A stretch of 64,000 bases of DNA from Mucilaginibacter tundrae (GTDB taxonomy: Bacteria; Bacteroidota; Bacteroidia; Sphingobacteriales; Sphingobacteriaceae): contig NZ_JACCBZ010000003.1 in assembly GCF_013408825.1 (NCBI RefSeq), forward strand, positions 62,001 through 126,000, in the 5' to 3' direction. The notes beneath the pieces are model-generated. The model was not told the origin of the DNA. It worked only from the letters and a program-made list of their open reading frames with translations, and did no database searches. Positions 33,632-41,933 of the stretch are shown here, in pieces (the stretch's first letter is position 1; each line of letters opens with the position of its first letter). Position numbers and translations under genes: made by a program.

Positions 33632-33727
33632 TTATACCAGGTAATCAATAACAGCAACAAAACAAATCAAAACAAGAATAATTCCTTGTATTTTTTGTTC
33701 AATTGGCATTTTAGCAATAGTTTTCAT
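33632..33727 (-). CDS. possible 31-residue small membrane protein
   Basis: The minus strand from the ATG at 33725-33727 reads MKTIAKMPIEQKIQGIILVL, continues with hydrophobic ICFVAVIDYL, and stops at 33632-33634. The plan (basic N-terminus, one amphipathic turn, then a single hydrophobic helix of about 18 residues) is that of small membrane proteins. It converges on the proBA terminator. I know no named relatives, and the length alone would allow chance, so this is tentative. Confidence 0.4.
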   Translation of the reverse strand: MKTIAKMPIEQKIQGIILVLICFVAVIDYLV

Positions 33728-34203
33728 TATTATATTTAATTAAGGGTATAACAAATATATATTGTAATGAGTATGTTACAATAGTCGATCACATTTTTAC
33801 TAATATTTAAACAAAAAGCTTTTTAACCAATATTAAAATTACCGGTGCTGTTATTTTAATATAAAAACGGCAAAAAAAATGGTTTATTTTTAATTTTCCA
33901 GGGTACAAAACTACTATAAAAGCAGCTTTAGAGTGGTTTAAACCGCGATTTTTCAACCTATCGCAGCAAGCTCGAAATATTTCACCTGTATCAAATTGTA
34001 CCAATACTGAAACAAAAATAGATCTTTACTATGACCTACTTGAATTTAACACGAATAAAAGGAGCAATTTTTAGCGTTTTTTAATGAAAATTTGATCAAA
34101 AACGGATTAAAACCGAGTGTTTTATGGTCAAATTTGATACTTCTTAGGTCTATTTTAGCTCAAAAAGTGATCTAATAATGCCCTTTTTGGATCGTATTGG
34201 GCA
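33728..34203. other. AT-rich intergenic region upstream of mnmA
   Basis: No convincing gene. A 65-codon minus-strand reading at 33807-34004 has no recognisable features. The stretch carries many A/T tracts and several TGTACCAA-like words (for example near 33998), suggesting decayed copies of the inverted repeat at 34204-34261. Confidence 0.4.
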
Positions 34204-34261
34204 TTTTTGGGGGTAAAAGTGTACCAAATGTACCAAGGTGTTTCACTTGTTTCATGGTACA
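34204..34261 (+). repeat. left inverted repeat flanking mnmA
   Basis: A 58-bp sequence starting TTTTTGGGGGTAAAAGTG. It ends in a 33-nt dyad (34229-34261, TGTACCA ... TGGTACA). It is homologous, in opposite orientation, to 35446-35503 immediately after the mnmA stop; the first 33 positions agree at about 28. Confidence 0.75.
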
Positions 34262-34340
34262 GTTCGCTTTATAATAAATTGGGGTACGAATTCTTACCCT
34301 ACCCTGACCTTTGGCGTTATCATCATAAATCACAATAATG

Positions 34341-34348
34341 TATCTTTG
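34341..34348 (+). promoter_or_regulatory. -7 promoter element of mnmA
   Basis: TATCTTTG matches the Bacteroidota -7 consensus TAnnTTTG. It lies only 8 bp before the mnmA ATG, which would make the transcript nearly leaderless. No -33 element stands out at the expected distance. Confidence 0.45.
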
Positions 34349-34356
34349 CAGCTAAT

Positions 34357-35445
34357 ATGAGTAAGCACGGCAGGATATTAGTGGCAATGAGCGGCGGAGT
34401 TGATAGTTCGGTAGCGGCAGTAATGCTGCATGAGCAGGGCTACGAAGTTATCGGCCTAACCATGAAAACCTGGGACTATGCTTCATCAGGCGGAAGTTCT
34501 AAGGAAACCGGCTGTTGCAGTTTAGATAGTATTAATGATGCGCGCGCTTTAGCCGTTGGCTATGGCTTCCCACATTACATATTAGATATCAGGAGTGAAT
34601 TTGGCGATTTTGTGATCGACAATTTTGTTGACGAATACCTTGCGGGGCGTACGCCAAACCCATGTGTTTTATGTAATACCCACATTAAATGGGAAGCATT
34701 GCTTAAGCGTGCCGATAAACTGGATTGCGAGTTCATAGCTACCGGACATTATGCTAATATCAGGTTACAGGATAGTGGCAGATATGTAATTTCAAAAGGT
34801 AAGGACGAAAACAAAGACCAATCTTATGTGCTCTGGGGTGTATCACAAAAGAATTTGGCACGCACCCGTTTTCCGTTAGGTAGCTTCTCTAAGCCTGAAA
34901 TCAGGCAAATGGCCTTAGATATGGGCCAGATTGAACTTGCCGGTAAAAGCGAAAGCTACGAAATATGCTTTGTGCCAGATAACGACTACAGATCGTTCCT
35001 GCGCCATAAAGTAGAGGGCTTGGAAGCACGTGTTGCTGGTGGCAATTTTGTTTTAGCAGATGGCACTATAGTAGGCAAGCATCAGGGCTATCCTTTTTAC
35101 ACCATCGGCCAGCGAAAAGGCCTAGGCATTGCTTTAGGGCAGCCAATGTTTGTTACCAATATCGACCCGGTTACCAATACTGTTGTTTTAGGTACCGCCG
35201 ACCAGTTGGAACGTAAGCAAGCCTGGGTTAAAAACCTTAACCTGGTTAAATATGAGAGTATAACCGAACCTTTAGAGGCGGTCACTAAAATACGTTATAA
35301 GGATGCAGGTGCCCAAAGCACCATTTTACAAATGGGTGAACACATGAAGGTGGACTTTATGCACAATGTATCGGGCATTGCACCGGGGCAGTCGGCGGTG
35401 TTTTATGAAGGTAACGATTTACTTGGCGGTGGTTTCTTGATGTAG
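34357..35445 (+). CDS. mnmA: tRNA-specific 2-thiouridylase
   Basis: A 362-residue enzyme that thiolates U34 in the anticodon of Lys, Glu and Gln tRNAs. It begins RILVAMSGGVDSSVAAVML with the PP-loop (SGGVDSS, residues 12-18). The catalytic nucleophile cysteine is in TPNPCVLCN (Cys103; Cys106 nearby) and the persulfide cysteine in SYEICFVPDN (Cys204). ATGHYANI, GKDENKDQSYVLWG and YTIGQRKGLGI are further family marks. The usual start is retained. The gene stands alone between two inverted repeats, which is odd for a housekeeping gene. Confidence 0.97.
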   Translation: MSKHGRILVAMSGGVDSSVAAVMLHEQGYEVIGLTMKTWDYASSGGSSKETGCCSLDSINDARALAVGYGFPHYILDIRSEFGDFVIDNFVDEYLAGRTPNPCVLCNTHIKWEALLKRADKLDCEFIATGHYANIRLQDSGRYVISKGKDENKDQSYVLWGVSQKNLARTRFPLGSFSKPEIRQMALDMGQIELAGKSESYEICFVPDNDYRSFLRHKVEGLEARVAGGNFVLADGTIVGKHQGYPFYTIGQRKGLGIALGQPMFVTNIDPVTNTVVLGTADQLERKQAWVKNLNLVKYESITEPLEAVTKIRYKDAGAQSTILQMGEHMKVDFMHNVSGIAPGQSAVFYEGNDLLGGGFLM

Positions 35446-35503
35446 TGTACCAAAGTTACGAATGAAACAGTTGGTACATTTGGAACACTTTTCACCCCAA
35501 AAA
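35446..35503 (-). repeat. right inverted repeat flanking mnmA
   Basis: It starts at the base after the mnmA stop with TGTACCAA, closes a 33-nt dyad at 35478 (TTGGTACA), and continues as GGAACACTTTTCACCCC to an A-run. Its reverse complement aligns with 34204-34261. Confidence 0.75.
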
Positions 35504-35756
35504 CACCCTAAAAAGCCTTAAAAAAGCGGTTTTTACATACTGATTTAGCTGCTTTTAAAGCCCAAAATGCTGAAATAACGGCTAAAAAAACGGAAATTAT
35601 GCCTAAAAAAGCTCAAAAAACAGTCTTTTTAAACGTTTTTTACCCATCATTTCAACAAAAAACCTGTCAGTTTTACATCATTTCGATACACCATTGCTAA
35701 AAACAAGTTTGCGTTTCGCATTCTTTATGTTTTATTTGCAGAAAAAAATTGCTTAA
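35504..35756. other. A-tract-rich intergenic region before topA
   Basis: Runs of four to seven A or T recur roughly every 9-12 bp from 35510 to 35650 (for example AAAAAAGCGGTTTTT, GCTAAAAAAACGG, CCTAAAAAAGCTCAAAAAAC), which predicts curved DNA. No gene is seen. An imperfect -7-like TTTATTTG near 35734 may drive topA. Confidence 0.45.
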
Positions 35757-38102
35757 ATGGCTAAAAATCTATTAATAGTTGAATCACCGGCGAAAGCCAA
35801 AACCATAGAAGGTTACCTCGGTAAGGACTTTACAGTGAAATCGAGTTACGGCCATATACGTGATTTAATTAAGTCGGAAGATGCCATTGATATCGCCCAT
35901 AACTTCGAACAAAAATATGAAGTACCTGCAGATAAGAAACAGGTAGTAAGCGACTTGAAGAAATTAGCTAAGGAAGCCGACATGGTGTGGCTGGCATCGG
36001 ACGAGGACCGCGAGGGAGAAGCTATATCATGGCATTTATTTGAAACTTTAGGTTTAAAAGATGCCACTACCAAACGTATAGTATTCCACGAGATCACCAA
36101 GCCTGCTATTATGAAGGCTATTGAGAATCCGCGCAAAATAGATTACAATTTAGTGAATGCCCAGCAGGCACGCCGCGTTTTGGACCGTTTAGTTGGTTTT
36201 GAATTGTCGCCAGTGTTATGGAAAAAAGTAAAACCATCACTTTCTGCTGGCCGTGTACAATCGGTTGCTGTGAGATTGATTGTTGACCGCGAACGCGAGG
36301 TAAACAAGTTTACTTCAGAAGCCGCTTTTAAAATAGTAGCCATATTTGGCAAAGGGAAAGAAGCATTTAAAGCTGAATTATCTGAGCGCTGGGCTAAGCA
36401 AGATGATGCCGAAAAGTTTTTACAGGATTGTATCAATGCCGACTTTGATGTGAAATCGTTAGATACACGCCCGGCTAAACGTTCACCAGCAGCACCTTTT
36501 ACTACCTCTACCCTACAACAGGAGGCTAGTCGTAAACTGGGTTTTTCGGTTTCGCGCACGATGACTGTAGCGCAAAAACTTTACGAATCAGGACATATCA
36601 CTTATATGCGTACCGATTCAGTTAACTTATCTGATACTGCATTAAATGCTGCTGCCGACGAGATCACATCTGCCTACGGCGATAAATATTATCAGCACAG
36701 AAAATATAAAACCAAGAGTGCCGGTGCGCAGGAAGCTCACGAAGCTATACGTCCAACCTATTTTAATCATCATACTATCGATGGCGATAATTCTGAGAAA
36801 AGACTTTACGAACTGATCTGGAAACGTGCGATAGCTTCACAAATGAGCGAAGCTCAGTTTGAGAAAACCACTGCAAAAATAAGTATATCAACACGTAAAG
36901 AAGAATTAGTCGCCAACGGCGAAGTAATGAAGTTTGATGGTTTCTTAAAGGTTTACCTGGAATCAAACGACGACGAGGAAGAAACTGATACTTTAACAGA
37001 TAGCGAAGATACCATACTCCCACCTTTAACAAAAGGCCAGCGGTTGGCTTTGCAGGAGATGACTGCTACTGAACGCTTCTCTCGCCCACCTGCGCGCTAC
37101 ACCGAGGCAAGTTTGGTTAAGAAACTGGAAGAATTAGGCATTGGCCGACCATCCACTTACGCCCCTACTATTTCAACCATACAAAACCGTGGCTATGTGG
37201 TTAAAGAGGAACGCGAGGGTAAGCAACGTGCATACCGTGTGTTAACGCTTAAAGGTGGAAATATTGTAAAAGAAGCGAAAACCGAAAATACAGGTGCCGA
37301 AAAAAACAAACTTTTCCCTACTGATATTGGCGCTGTTGTAAATGACTTTTTAGTTAGCCATTTTGAAGGTATTGTTGACTTTAACTTTACCGCCAGCGTT
37401 GAAAAACAGTTTGATGACATTGCACAGGGATTAACCGAGTGGACTAAAATGATCCGTACTTTTTATGATCCTTTTCACGAGAATGTAGAAAGCACTATAA
37501 AAACTGCCGATAAAGCTACCGGTGAACGCGATTTAGGTTTACACCCAATAAGTGGTAAAAAAGTTTCAGTACGCATAGGCCGTTACGGCCCTTTTGTACA
37601 GGTAGGTGATAATGCTACCGAAGAAGAGCCTGAAAAGCCTCTATACGCCAGCCTGCGCAACGGGCAAAGCATAGAGACGATCTCTATAGAAGATGCCTTA
37701 GAGCTATTTAAATTACCTAAAAAGGTAGGCATATTTGAGGATAAGGAAATGACTGTTGCCATTGGCAAATTTGGCCCTTACATCAGGCATAACAGCGTAT
37801 TTGTTTCTTTGCCAAAAGGCATCGATCCGTTAGATGTTACCGAAGAAGGTGCTATAGATCTGATATTAGAGAAACGTAAAAAGGATGCCGAAAAGCTGAT
37901 TAAAGCATTTGATGAAGACCCTACCGTTAAAATATTGAACGGTAGATGGGGCCCATATATAGAATTTGGCAAACAAAACGTTAAAATCCCTAAGGATAAA
38001 GAACCGCTTGATTTAACTTTTGATGAGTGTAAGGCATTAGCTGCCGCCGACGAAAAAGCTCCTAAAAAAGGCGGTAAAAAGTTTGCCAAAAAGAAGAAGT
38101 AG
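35757..38102 (+). CDS. topA: DNA topoisomerase I
   Basis: A 781-residue type IA topoisomerase relaxing negative supercoils. The TOPRIM domain occupies the N-terminus (LLIVESPAKAKTIEGYLG, ASDEDREGEAISWHL with the acidic DxD-type residues). The breakage-rejoining core contains VGFELSPVLWKKV, SAGRVQSVAVRLI and the active-site GHITYMRTDSVNLS with Tyr283. Instead of the E. coli Cys4 zinc fingers, the C-terminus carries three topo-C repeats (GRYGPFVQVGD, GKFGPYIRHNS, GRWGPYIEFG) and a lysine-rich tail, as is usual in Bacteroidota. Confidence 0.97.
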   Translation: MAKNLLIVESPAKAKTIEGYLGKDFTVKSSYGHIRDLIKSEDAIDIAHNFEQKYEVPADKKQVVSDLKKLAKEADMVWLASDEDREGEAISWHLFETLGLKDATTKRIVFHEITKPAIMKAIENPRKIDYNLVNAQQARRVLDRLVGFELSPVLWKKVKPSLSAGRVQSVAVRLIVDREREVNKFTSEAAFKIVAIFGKGKEAFKAELSERWAKQDDAEKFLQDCINADFDVKSLDTRPAKRSPAAPFTTSTLQQEASRKLGFSVSRTMTVAQKLYESGHITYMRTDSVNLSDTALNAAADEITSAYGDKYYQHRKYKTKSAGAQEAHEAIRPTYFNHHTIDGDNSEKRLYELIWKRAIASQMSEAQFEKTTAKISISTRKEELVANGEVMKFDGFLKVYLESNDDEEETDTLTDSEDTILPPLTKGQRLALQEMTATERFSRPPARYTEASLVKKLEELGIGRPSTYAPTISTIQNRGYVVKEEREGKQRAYRVLTLKGGNIVKEAKTENTGAEKNKLFPTDIGAVVNDFLVSHFEGIVDFNFTASVEKQFDDIAQGLTEWTKMIRTFYDPFHENVESTIKTADKATGERDLGLHPISGKKVSVRIGRYGPFVQVGDNATEEEPEKPLYASLRNGQSIETISIEDALELFKLPKKVGIFEDKEMTVAIGKFGPYIRHNSVFVSLPKGIDPLDVTEEGAIDLILEKRKKDAEKLIKAFDEDPTVKILNGRWGPYIEFGKQNVKIPKDKEPLDLTFDECKALAAADEKAPKKGGKKFAKKKK

Positions 38103-38117
38103 CGAGTAGTTGGATTA

Positions 38118-38161
38118 AGTTGATTGAGTTAAGTAGTTTGTAACCATTCACTTAATCAACT
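38118..38161 (+). terminator. imperfect hairpin after topA
   Basis: AGTTGATTGAGT (38118-38129) and ACTTAATCAACT (38150-38161) pair at 11 of 12 positions. There is no T-run, so termination is uncertain. The 79-bp gap is otherwise made of GTTGATT/AATCAAC words. Confidence 0.35.
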
Positions 38162-38182
38162 AATAAACCCAATCAACTAACA

Positions 38183-38587
38183 ATGATTAAAGACCTTCCT
38201 GAAAATAGAGTTGAAGATATAGCCGTAGCTGTAGCGCTTGAAAAAGAAAGCGCTGAAACCAAGCTATGGTATGTATACCTGATCAACCTAAAAAAAGAAG
38301 CTATAGAGAATGTATTGATCACATCCAAAGGGTATGGTGAAAAGGATGGTGAGCCGGTAAAAACTTCTGTTTTACGCCACATGTTTCCTGTTGTGCCCAG
38401 CAATTCATTTGTATTGATTGAACCTATTGATGAGCAAACCTTTGGGTTAAATAATGAATATTGGATAAGCTATTACATCGGGAAAGAGATTTTCGATAAG
38501 AAATTCATCTTCCTGCCTGAAAGTATTGTGGAAATGCATTTTATCAAGCTACCGGTTGTCAATAAACCCGGGGTGATGATTAAGTAG
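38183..38587 (+). CDS. conserved Bacteroidota protein of unknown function
   Basis: A 134-residue soluble protein beginning MIKDLPENRVEDIAVAVAL. It has a mixed strand/helix pattern (TKLWYVYLINLKKEAIENVLITSKGYGE), then VKTSVLRHMFPVVPSNSFVLIEPI and EYWISYYIGKEIFDKKFIF. I have seen sequences like this annotated as phenylalanyl-tRNA synthetase alpha subunit, but nothing of the synthetase catalytic core is present and that name should not be trusted. It follows topA by 80 bp and is separated from the exonuclease by a palindromic repeat. The function is unknown. Confidence 0.75.
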   Translation: MIKDLPENRVEDIAVAVALEKESAETKLWYVYLINLKKEAIENVLITSKGYGEKDGEPVKTSVLRHMFPVVPSNSFVLIEPIDEQTFGLNNEYWISYYIGKEIFDKKFIFLPESIVEMHFIKLPVVNKPGVMIK

Positions 38588-38620
38588 ATAATTCTATTTT
38601 TTGCTTATATTTATTTCCAA

Positions 38621-38711
38621 TTGTCATTTCGACCAGAGGGAGAAATCTTCTTCGTCATGCATTCACGTTCTGCATATTGCAGAAGATTTCTCCCTCTGGT
38701 CGAAATGACAA
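38621..38711. repeat. dispersed palindromic repeat, copy 2 (31-bp perfect arms)
   Basis: Arms 38621-38651 and 38681-38711 are perfect reverse complements over 31 bp with a 29-bp loop. The arm begins TTGTCATTTCGACCAGAG and ends GAGAAATCTTCT. The outer 12 bp and inner GAGAAATCTT agree with the copy at 5512-5602. The middle differs, but in both arms alike, so each copy has kept its pairing. Confidence 0.9.
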
Positions 38712-38729
38712 GGTTAACTATTTTACCTC

Positions 38730-39437
38730 ATGCTCGAACAATACGATCTGCATAACCTAATGGTACTTGATATTGAAACCGTGCCACAATATAGTAGCCA
38801 TGATCAGGTGCCTGAGCATTTCCAGAAACTTTGGGATCGCAAAACACAATCTCAACGCAAGGAAGAAACCGCCGAAAACTTTTATGAGCGTGCAGGCATC
38901 TGGGCTGAGTTTGGTAAGATCATTTGTATATCCGTGGGGATATTCACTAATGGAAAAAGAACGGGATTACGTGTAAAATCTTTTGCATCGCACGATGAGA
39001 AAGAATTATTAGAAAGCTTTTCGGCTATGTTAGCTTCTCAACCCTCTAACCTCATATTATGCGCCCATAACGGTAAAGAGTTTGATTTTCCATATATCTG
39101 CCGCCGTATGCTGATTAATGGGATGCGGATGCCGGTTCAATTGGAAATAGCAGGTAAAAAGCCATGGGAGATAAATCATCTTGATACCATGGAACTATGG
39201 AAATTCGGAGATTATAAAAACTACACATCATTAAGCCTGCTTACTGCGATATTTAACATCCCTACCCCAAAGGATGATATTGATGGTAGCCAGGTTGGTA
39301 ATGTATACTGGAATGAAAACGACTTACCCCGCATTTGCACTTATTGTCAAAAGGATGTAGTGGCCACCGCGCAATTGCTCAGGCGCTACCGTGGCGAAGA
39401 ACTGATAACAGATGATTGCATAACCATTGTTAGCTAA
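38730..39437 (+). CDS. predicted 3'-5' exonuclease, DEDD/PolB-like RNase H fold
   Basis: A 235-residue nuclease of the family resembling the proofreading domain of polymerase B. Exo I is LMVLDIETVPQY, with Asp and Glu as metal ligands. Exo II is LCAHNGKEFDFPYICRRML, with the Asp in EFDFP. Exo III is TYCQKDVVATAQLLRRY, with the final Asp. It covers single-strand DNA or RNA 3' ends; the biological substrate is not known. Its stop overlaps the ABC ATPase start by one base (TAATG), so the two are co-expressed, although no functional link is obvious. Confidence 0.87.
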   Translation: MLEQYDLHNLMVLDIETVPQYSSHDQVPEHFQKLWDRKTQSQRKEETAENFYERAGIWAEFGKIICISVGIFTNGKRTGLRVKSFASHDEKELLESFSAMLASQPSNLILCAHNGKEFDFPYICRRMLINGMRMPVQLEIAGKKPWEINHLDTMELWKFGDYKNYTSLSLLTAIFNIPTPKDDIDGSQVGNVYWNENDLPRICTYCQKDVVATAQLLRRYRGEELITDDCITIVS

Positions 39438-41146
39438 TGATGTTGCAGGTAAACCGGCTGGATGTTCAGTTTAAAACACAAAACGGTTTGTTTCACGCAG
39501 TTAAAGGTATTTCTTTCAATCTTAATAAAGGCGAAACCATTGGTATAGTCGGAGAATCAGGCTCTGGCAAATCGGTTACTTCATTAGCCTTAATGCGATT
39601 ACTTAATGTTGATCAAACCAAAATTGGCGGACAGGTAATTCTAGATGAAACCGATCTTTTTCATTTAGCCGAAAAAGATATGCAAGCCGTTAGGGGCAAT
39701 CGCATAGCGATGATATTTCAGGAACCAATGAGTTCTTTAAATCCGGTATTAATCTGTGGCTACCAGGTTACAGAATCCATACGCCTGCATTTAAAGCTTG
39801 ATAAGGCTGATGCTAAAAAAAGGGCTATTGAGTTATTTAATGAGGTGCAATTACCAAGGCCGGAGGTTATTTTCGATAGTTACCCTTATCAACTATCTGG
39901 CGGCCAAAAGCAGCGGGTAATGATAGCCATGGCGCTAGCCTGTGATCCGGAAATACTAATAGCCGACGAGCCAACTACCGCCCTGGATGTAACGGTACAA
40001 AAAACTATTATCGAATTATTGCGACGCTTAAAAGCGGAGCGTAAAATGAGCCTTATTTTCATATCACATGATTTAGGTGTTGTGAGTGAAATAGCCGACC
40101 ATGTGTTGGTAATGTACAAAGGCGAAATTGTTGAAGAGGGGTCAGTAAAAAATTTATTCAACAAACCTCAGCATCCATACACTAAAGGCTTGCTAGCTTG
40201 CCGCCCCTCTCCTGCTCATCACTTAAAGCAATTACCTGTTGTTAGTGATTTTATTAATGCTGATGGTACAGGAAAAAACATCAGCATTGATAGCATTCGT
40301 AAACAATATGAATACCCACAAAGCGAACTTGATGCACACAAAAAACAACTTTACAGTAAACCTCCAATTCTAACTATCAATAAACTCACTAAAGAATATC
40401 AAATTGGCTCCGGTTTATTTAGCCGGTCAAAAGGCGTGGTAAAAGCCGTTAACGACGTAAGTTTTGACGTCTACCAGGGGGAAACCCTGGGTTTGGTTGG
40501 AGAATCTGGTTGCGGGAAAACTACATTGGGCCGAAGCATATTGCGATTAATAGAACCTAACCTGGGTAGTATTAAATTTGAGGACGTTGATATTTTGTCG
40601 CTTAGCAAAAAAAACATGCGAAATATAAGGCGCGATATGCAAATTATTTTCCAGGATCCATATTCTTCTCTTAATCCTCGCCTAACTATTGGCAGTGCGA
40701 TAATTGAACCGCTTCAGGTTCATAAATTTTATAATAATGATAAACAGCGCAAACAAAAAGTAATGGAACTATTAGAACGCGTGAACCTGATGCCTGAACA
40801 TTTCAATCGCTATCCTCATGAATTTTCGGGTGGACAACGGCAACGCATAGCAATAGCCAGGGCGCTTGCCTTGCAGCCTAAATTTATTATTTGCGACGAG
40901 TCGGTTTCAGCACTTGACGTATCTGTACAAGCACAAGTACTTAATTTACTGAGAGAACTACAGCAGCAATTAAACCTAACCTATATCTTTATTTCTCATG
41001 ACATGGCTGTTATAAAACATATAGCAGACCGTATTATGGTGATGAATAAAGGTGAAATAGTAGAAACAGGCTCTCCTGATGAAATATTTAAAAGTCCAAA
41101 ACAAGACTATACTAAGAAATTGCTATCCTCTATTCCCGGATTTTAA
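39437..41146 (+). CDS. peptide/nickel ABC transporter, double ATPase
   Basis: A 569-residue protein holding two complete oligopeptide-type ATPase domains (DppD and DppF halves, as in YejF/GsiA). Walker A motifs are GESGSGKS (about residue 40) and GESGCGKTT (about residue 355). Signatures are LSGGQKQR and FSGGQRQR, Walker B LIADEPTTALD and IICDESVSALD. Each half ends with the oligopeptide-family extension (PQHPYTKGLL, PKQDYTKKLL). An alternative start is the next ATG, one codon later. No permease or binding-protein gene is adjacent. Confidence 0.93.
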   Translation: MMLQVNRLDVQFKTQNGLFHAVKGISFNLNKGETIGIVGESGSGKSVTSLALMRLLNVDQTKIGGQVILDETDLFHLAEKDMQAVRGNRIAMIFQEPMSSLNPVLICGYQVTESIRLHLKLDKADAKKRAIELFNEVQLPRPEVIFDSYPYQLSGGQKQRVMIAMALACDPEILIADEPTTALDVTVQKTIIELLRRLKAERKMSLIFISHDLGVVSEIADHVLVMYKGEIVEEGSVKNLFNKPQHPYTKGLLACRPSPAHHLKQLPVVSDFINADGTGKNISIDSIRKQYEYPQSELDAHKKQLYSKPPILTINKLTKEYQIGSGLFSRSKGVVKAVNDVSFDVYQGETLGLVGESGCGKTTLGRSILRLIEPNLGSIKFEDVDILSLSKKNMRNIRRDMQIIFQDPYSSLNPRLTIGSAIIEPLQVHKFYNNDKQRKQKVMELLERVNLMPEHFNRYPHEFSGGQRQRIAIARALALQPKFIICDESVSALDVSVQAQVLNLLRELQQQLNLTYIFISHDMAVIKHIADRIMVMNKGEIVETGSPDEIFKSPKQDYTKKLLSSIPGF

Positions 41147-41164
41147 ATTTTATAATTTTAAAGC

Positions 41165-41626
41165 ATGCAAACCAATCAAGTTATCCTTAAAAGAACAAGC
41201 AATACTGAAACTGATTTCAAAAAGCTGATAAGTAAATTAGATAAATATCTTTCTATTGTTAATGGAGAACAGGATGCATTTTATGCGCCTAACAATGTTT
41301 TAGATCCGTTAGATACAGCCGTAATAGCCTATTACAATAATAAGCCTGTTGGTTGCGGATGCTTTAAAAGATATGATGAAGACTCTGTTGAAATCAAAAG
41401 GATGTATGTAGATCCGGATTTACGAGGCCGGGGAATTGCATCAACCATTTTAAATGAGCTTGAAAAATGGGCAAAAGAAAATGGATTTAAATATACTGTA
41501 TTAGAAACTGGGCTAAAGCTAGATGATGCTAACGCGTTATACCGTAAGCAAGGCTATGAAGTAATTGAAAATTATGGCCAATATGCGGGAATAACAAGCA
41601 GTGTATGCATGAAAAAAACATTATAG
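41165..41626 (+). CDS. GNAT-family N-acetyltransferase
   Basis: A 153-residue acetyltransferase. The acetyl-CoA-binding region reads IKRMYVDPDLRGRGIASTILN, with the R/Q-x-x-G-x-G/A pattern, preceded by PVGCGCFKRYDEDSVE and followed by FKYTVLETGLKLDDANALYRKQGY, the classical GNAT strand-helix end. The acceptor substrate cannot be predicted. It is 18 bp after the ABC ATPase and ends at a strong terminator. Confidence 0.9.
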   Translation: MQTNQVILKRTSNTETDFKKLISKLDKYLSIVNGEQDAFYAPNNVLDPLDTAVIAYYNNKPVGCGCFKRYDEDSVEIKRMYVDPDLRGRGIASTILNELEKWAKENGFKYTVLETGLKLDDANALYRKQGYEVIENYGQYAGITSSVCMKKTL

Positions 41627-41647
41627 TAGTATAATCACAAAACGCAA

Positions 41648-41670
41648 AAAGGCCGCTTAATGCGGCCTTT
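41648..41670. terminator. terminator between convergent genes
   Basis: AAAGGCCGC (41648-41656) and GCGGCCTTT (41662-41670) form a 9-bp GC-rich stem with a 5-nt loop, flanked by A- and T-runs. It serves the acetyltransferase (+) and the cold-shock cluster (-). Confidence 0.9.
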
Positions 41671-41691
41671 TATACGTATTAGTAAATTTAG

Positions 41692-41931
41692 TTAGTTTTG
41701 CCAGGAGGTTTTCAAAAGCTTATATTTTTCCGTCTCTTCTAACGTTAAGCTAGATAAAATATTAAGAGATTTCCCGTCCTTACCTGTAAAGCCATAATTG
41801 CTTTTCTGGGCAGTTTCAAAAAATTGGATAGTATATTGATCTTTCAACTTTGAATTATTCTTTATAATTTCTGCAAATTTAATTTTGAAATTTTCCTTCT
41901 GAATTGCCGACGCTGTTGTTTTGGCCATCAT
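41692..41931 (-). CDS. small hypothetical protein in cold-shock cluster
   Basis: A 79-residue protein (MMAKTTASAIQKENFKIKFAE at its start; the second ATG one codon later is equally good). It has a helical, lysine-rich first half, a short Gly-containing turn (NYGFTGKDGKSLN) and a helical end (LTLEETEKYKLLKTSW). I recognise no domain. It follows the extended cold-shock gene by 2 bp, so it is translated from the same message and may be regulated with it. No signal peptide is present. Confidence 0.6.
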   Translation of the reverse strand: MMAKTTASAIQKENFKIKFAEIIKNNSKLKDQYTIQFFETAQKSNYGFTGKDGKSLNILSSLTLEETEKYKLLKTSWQN

Positions 41932-41933
41932 AT

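Noticed and set aside
33807-34004. 65-codon minus-strand ORF
   Set aside because: No recognisable pattern, lies in an A/T-tract and repeat-like region, and no promoter or ribosome-binding context.
38183-38587. Phenylalanyl-tRNA synthetase alpha subunit
   Set aside because: At 134 residues with no class II synthetase motifs, that label, which I have seen used for similar proteins, is not supported.
5512-38711. Palindromic repeats as a CRISPR array
   Set aside because: They are isolated single hairpins 33 kb apart, without regular spacers or cas genes.
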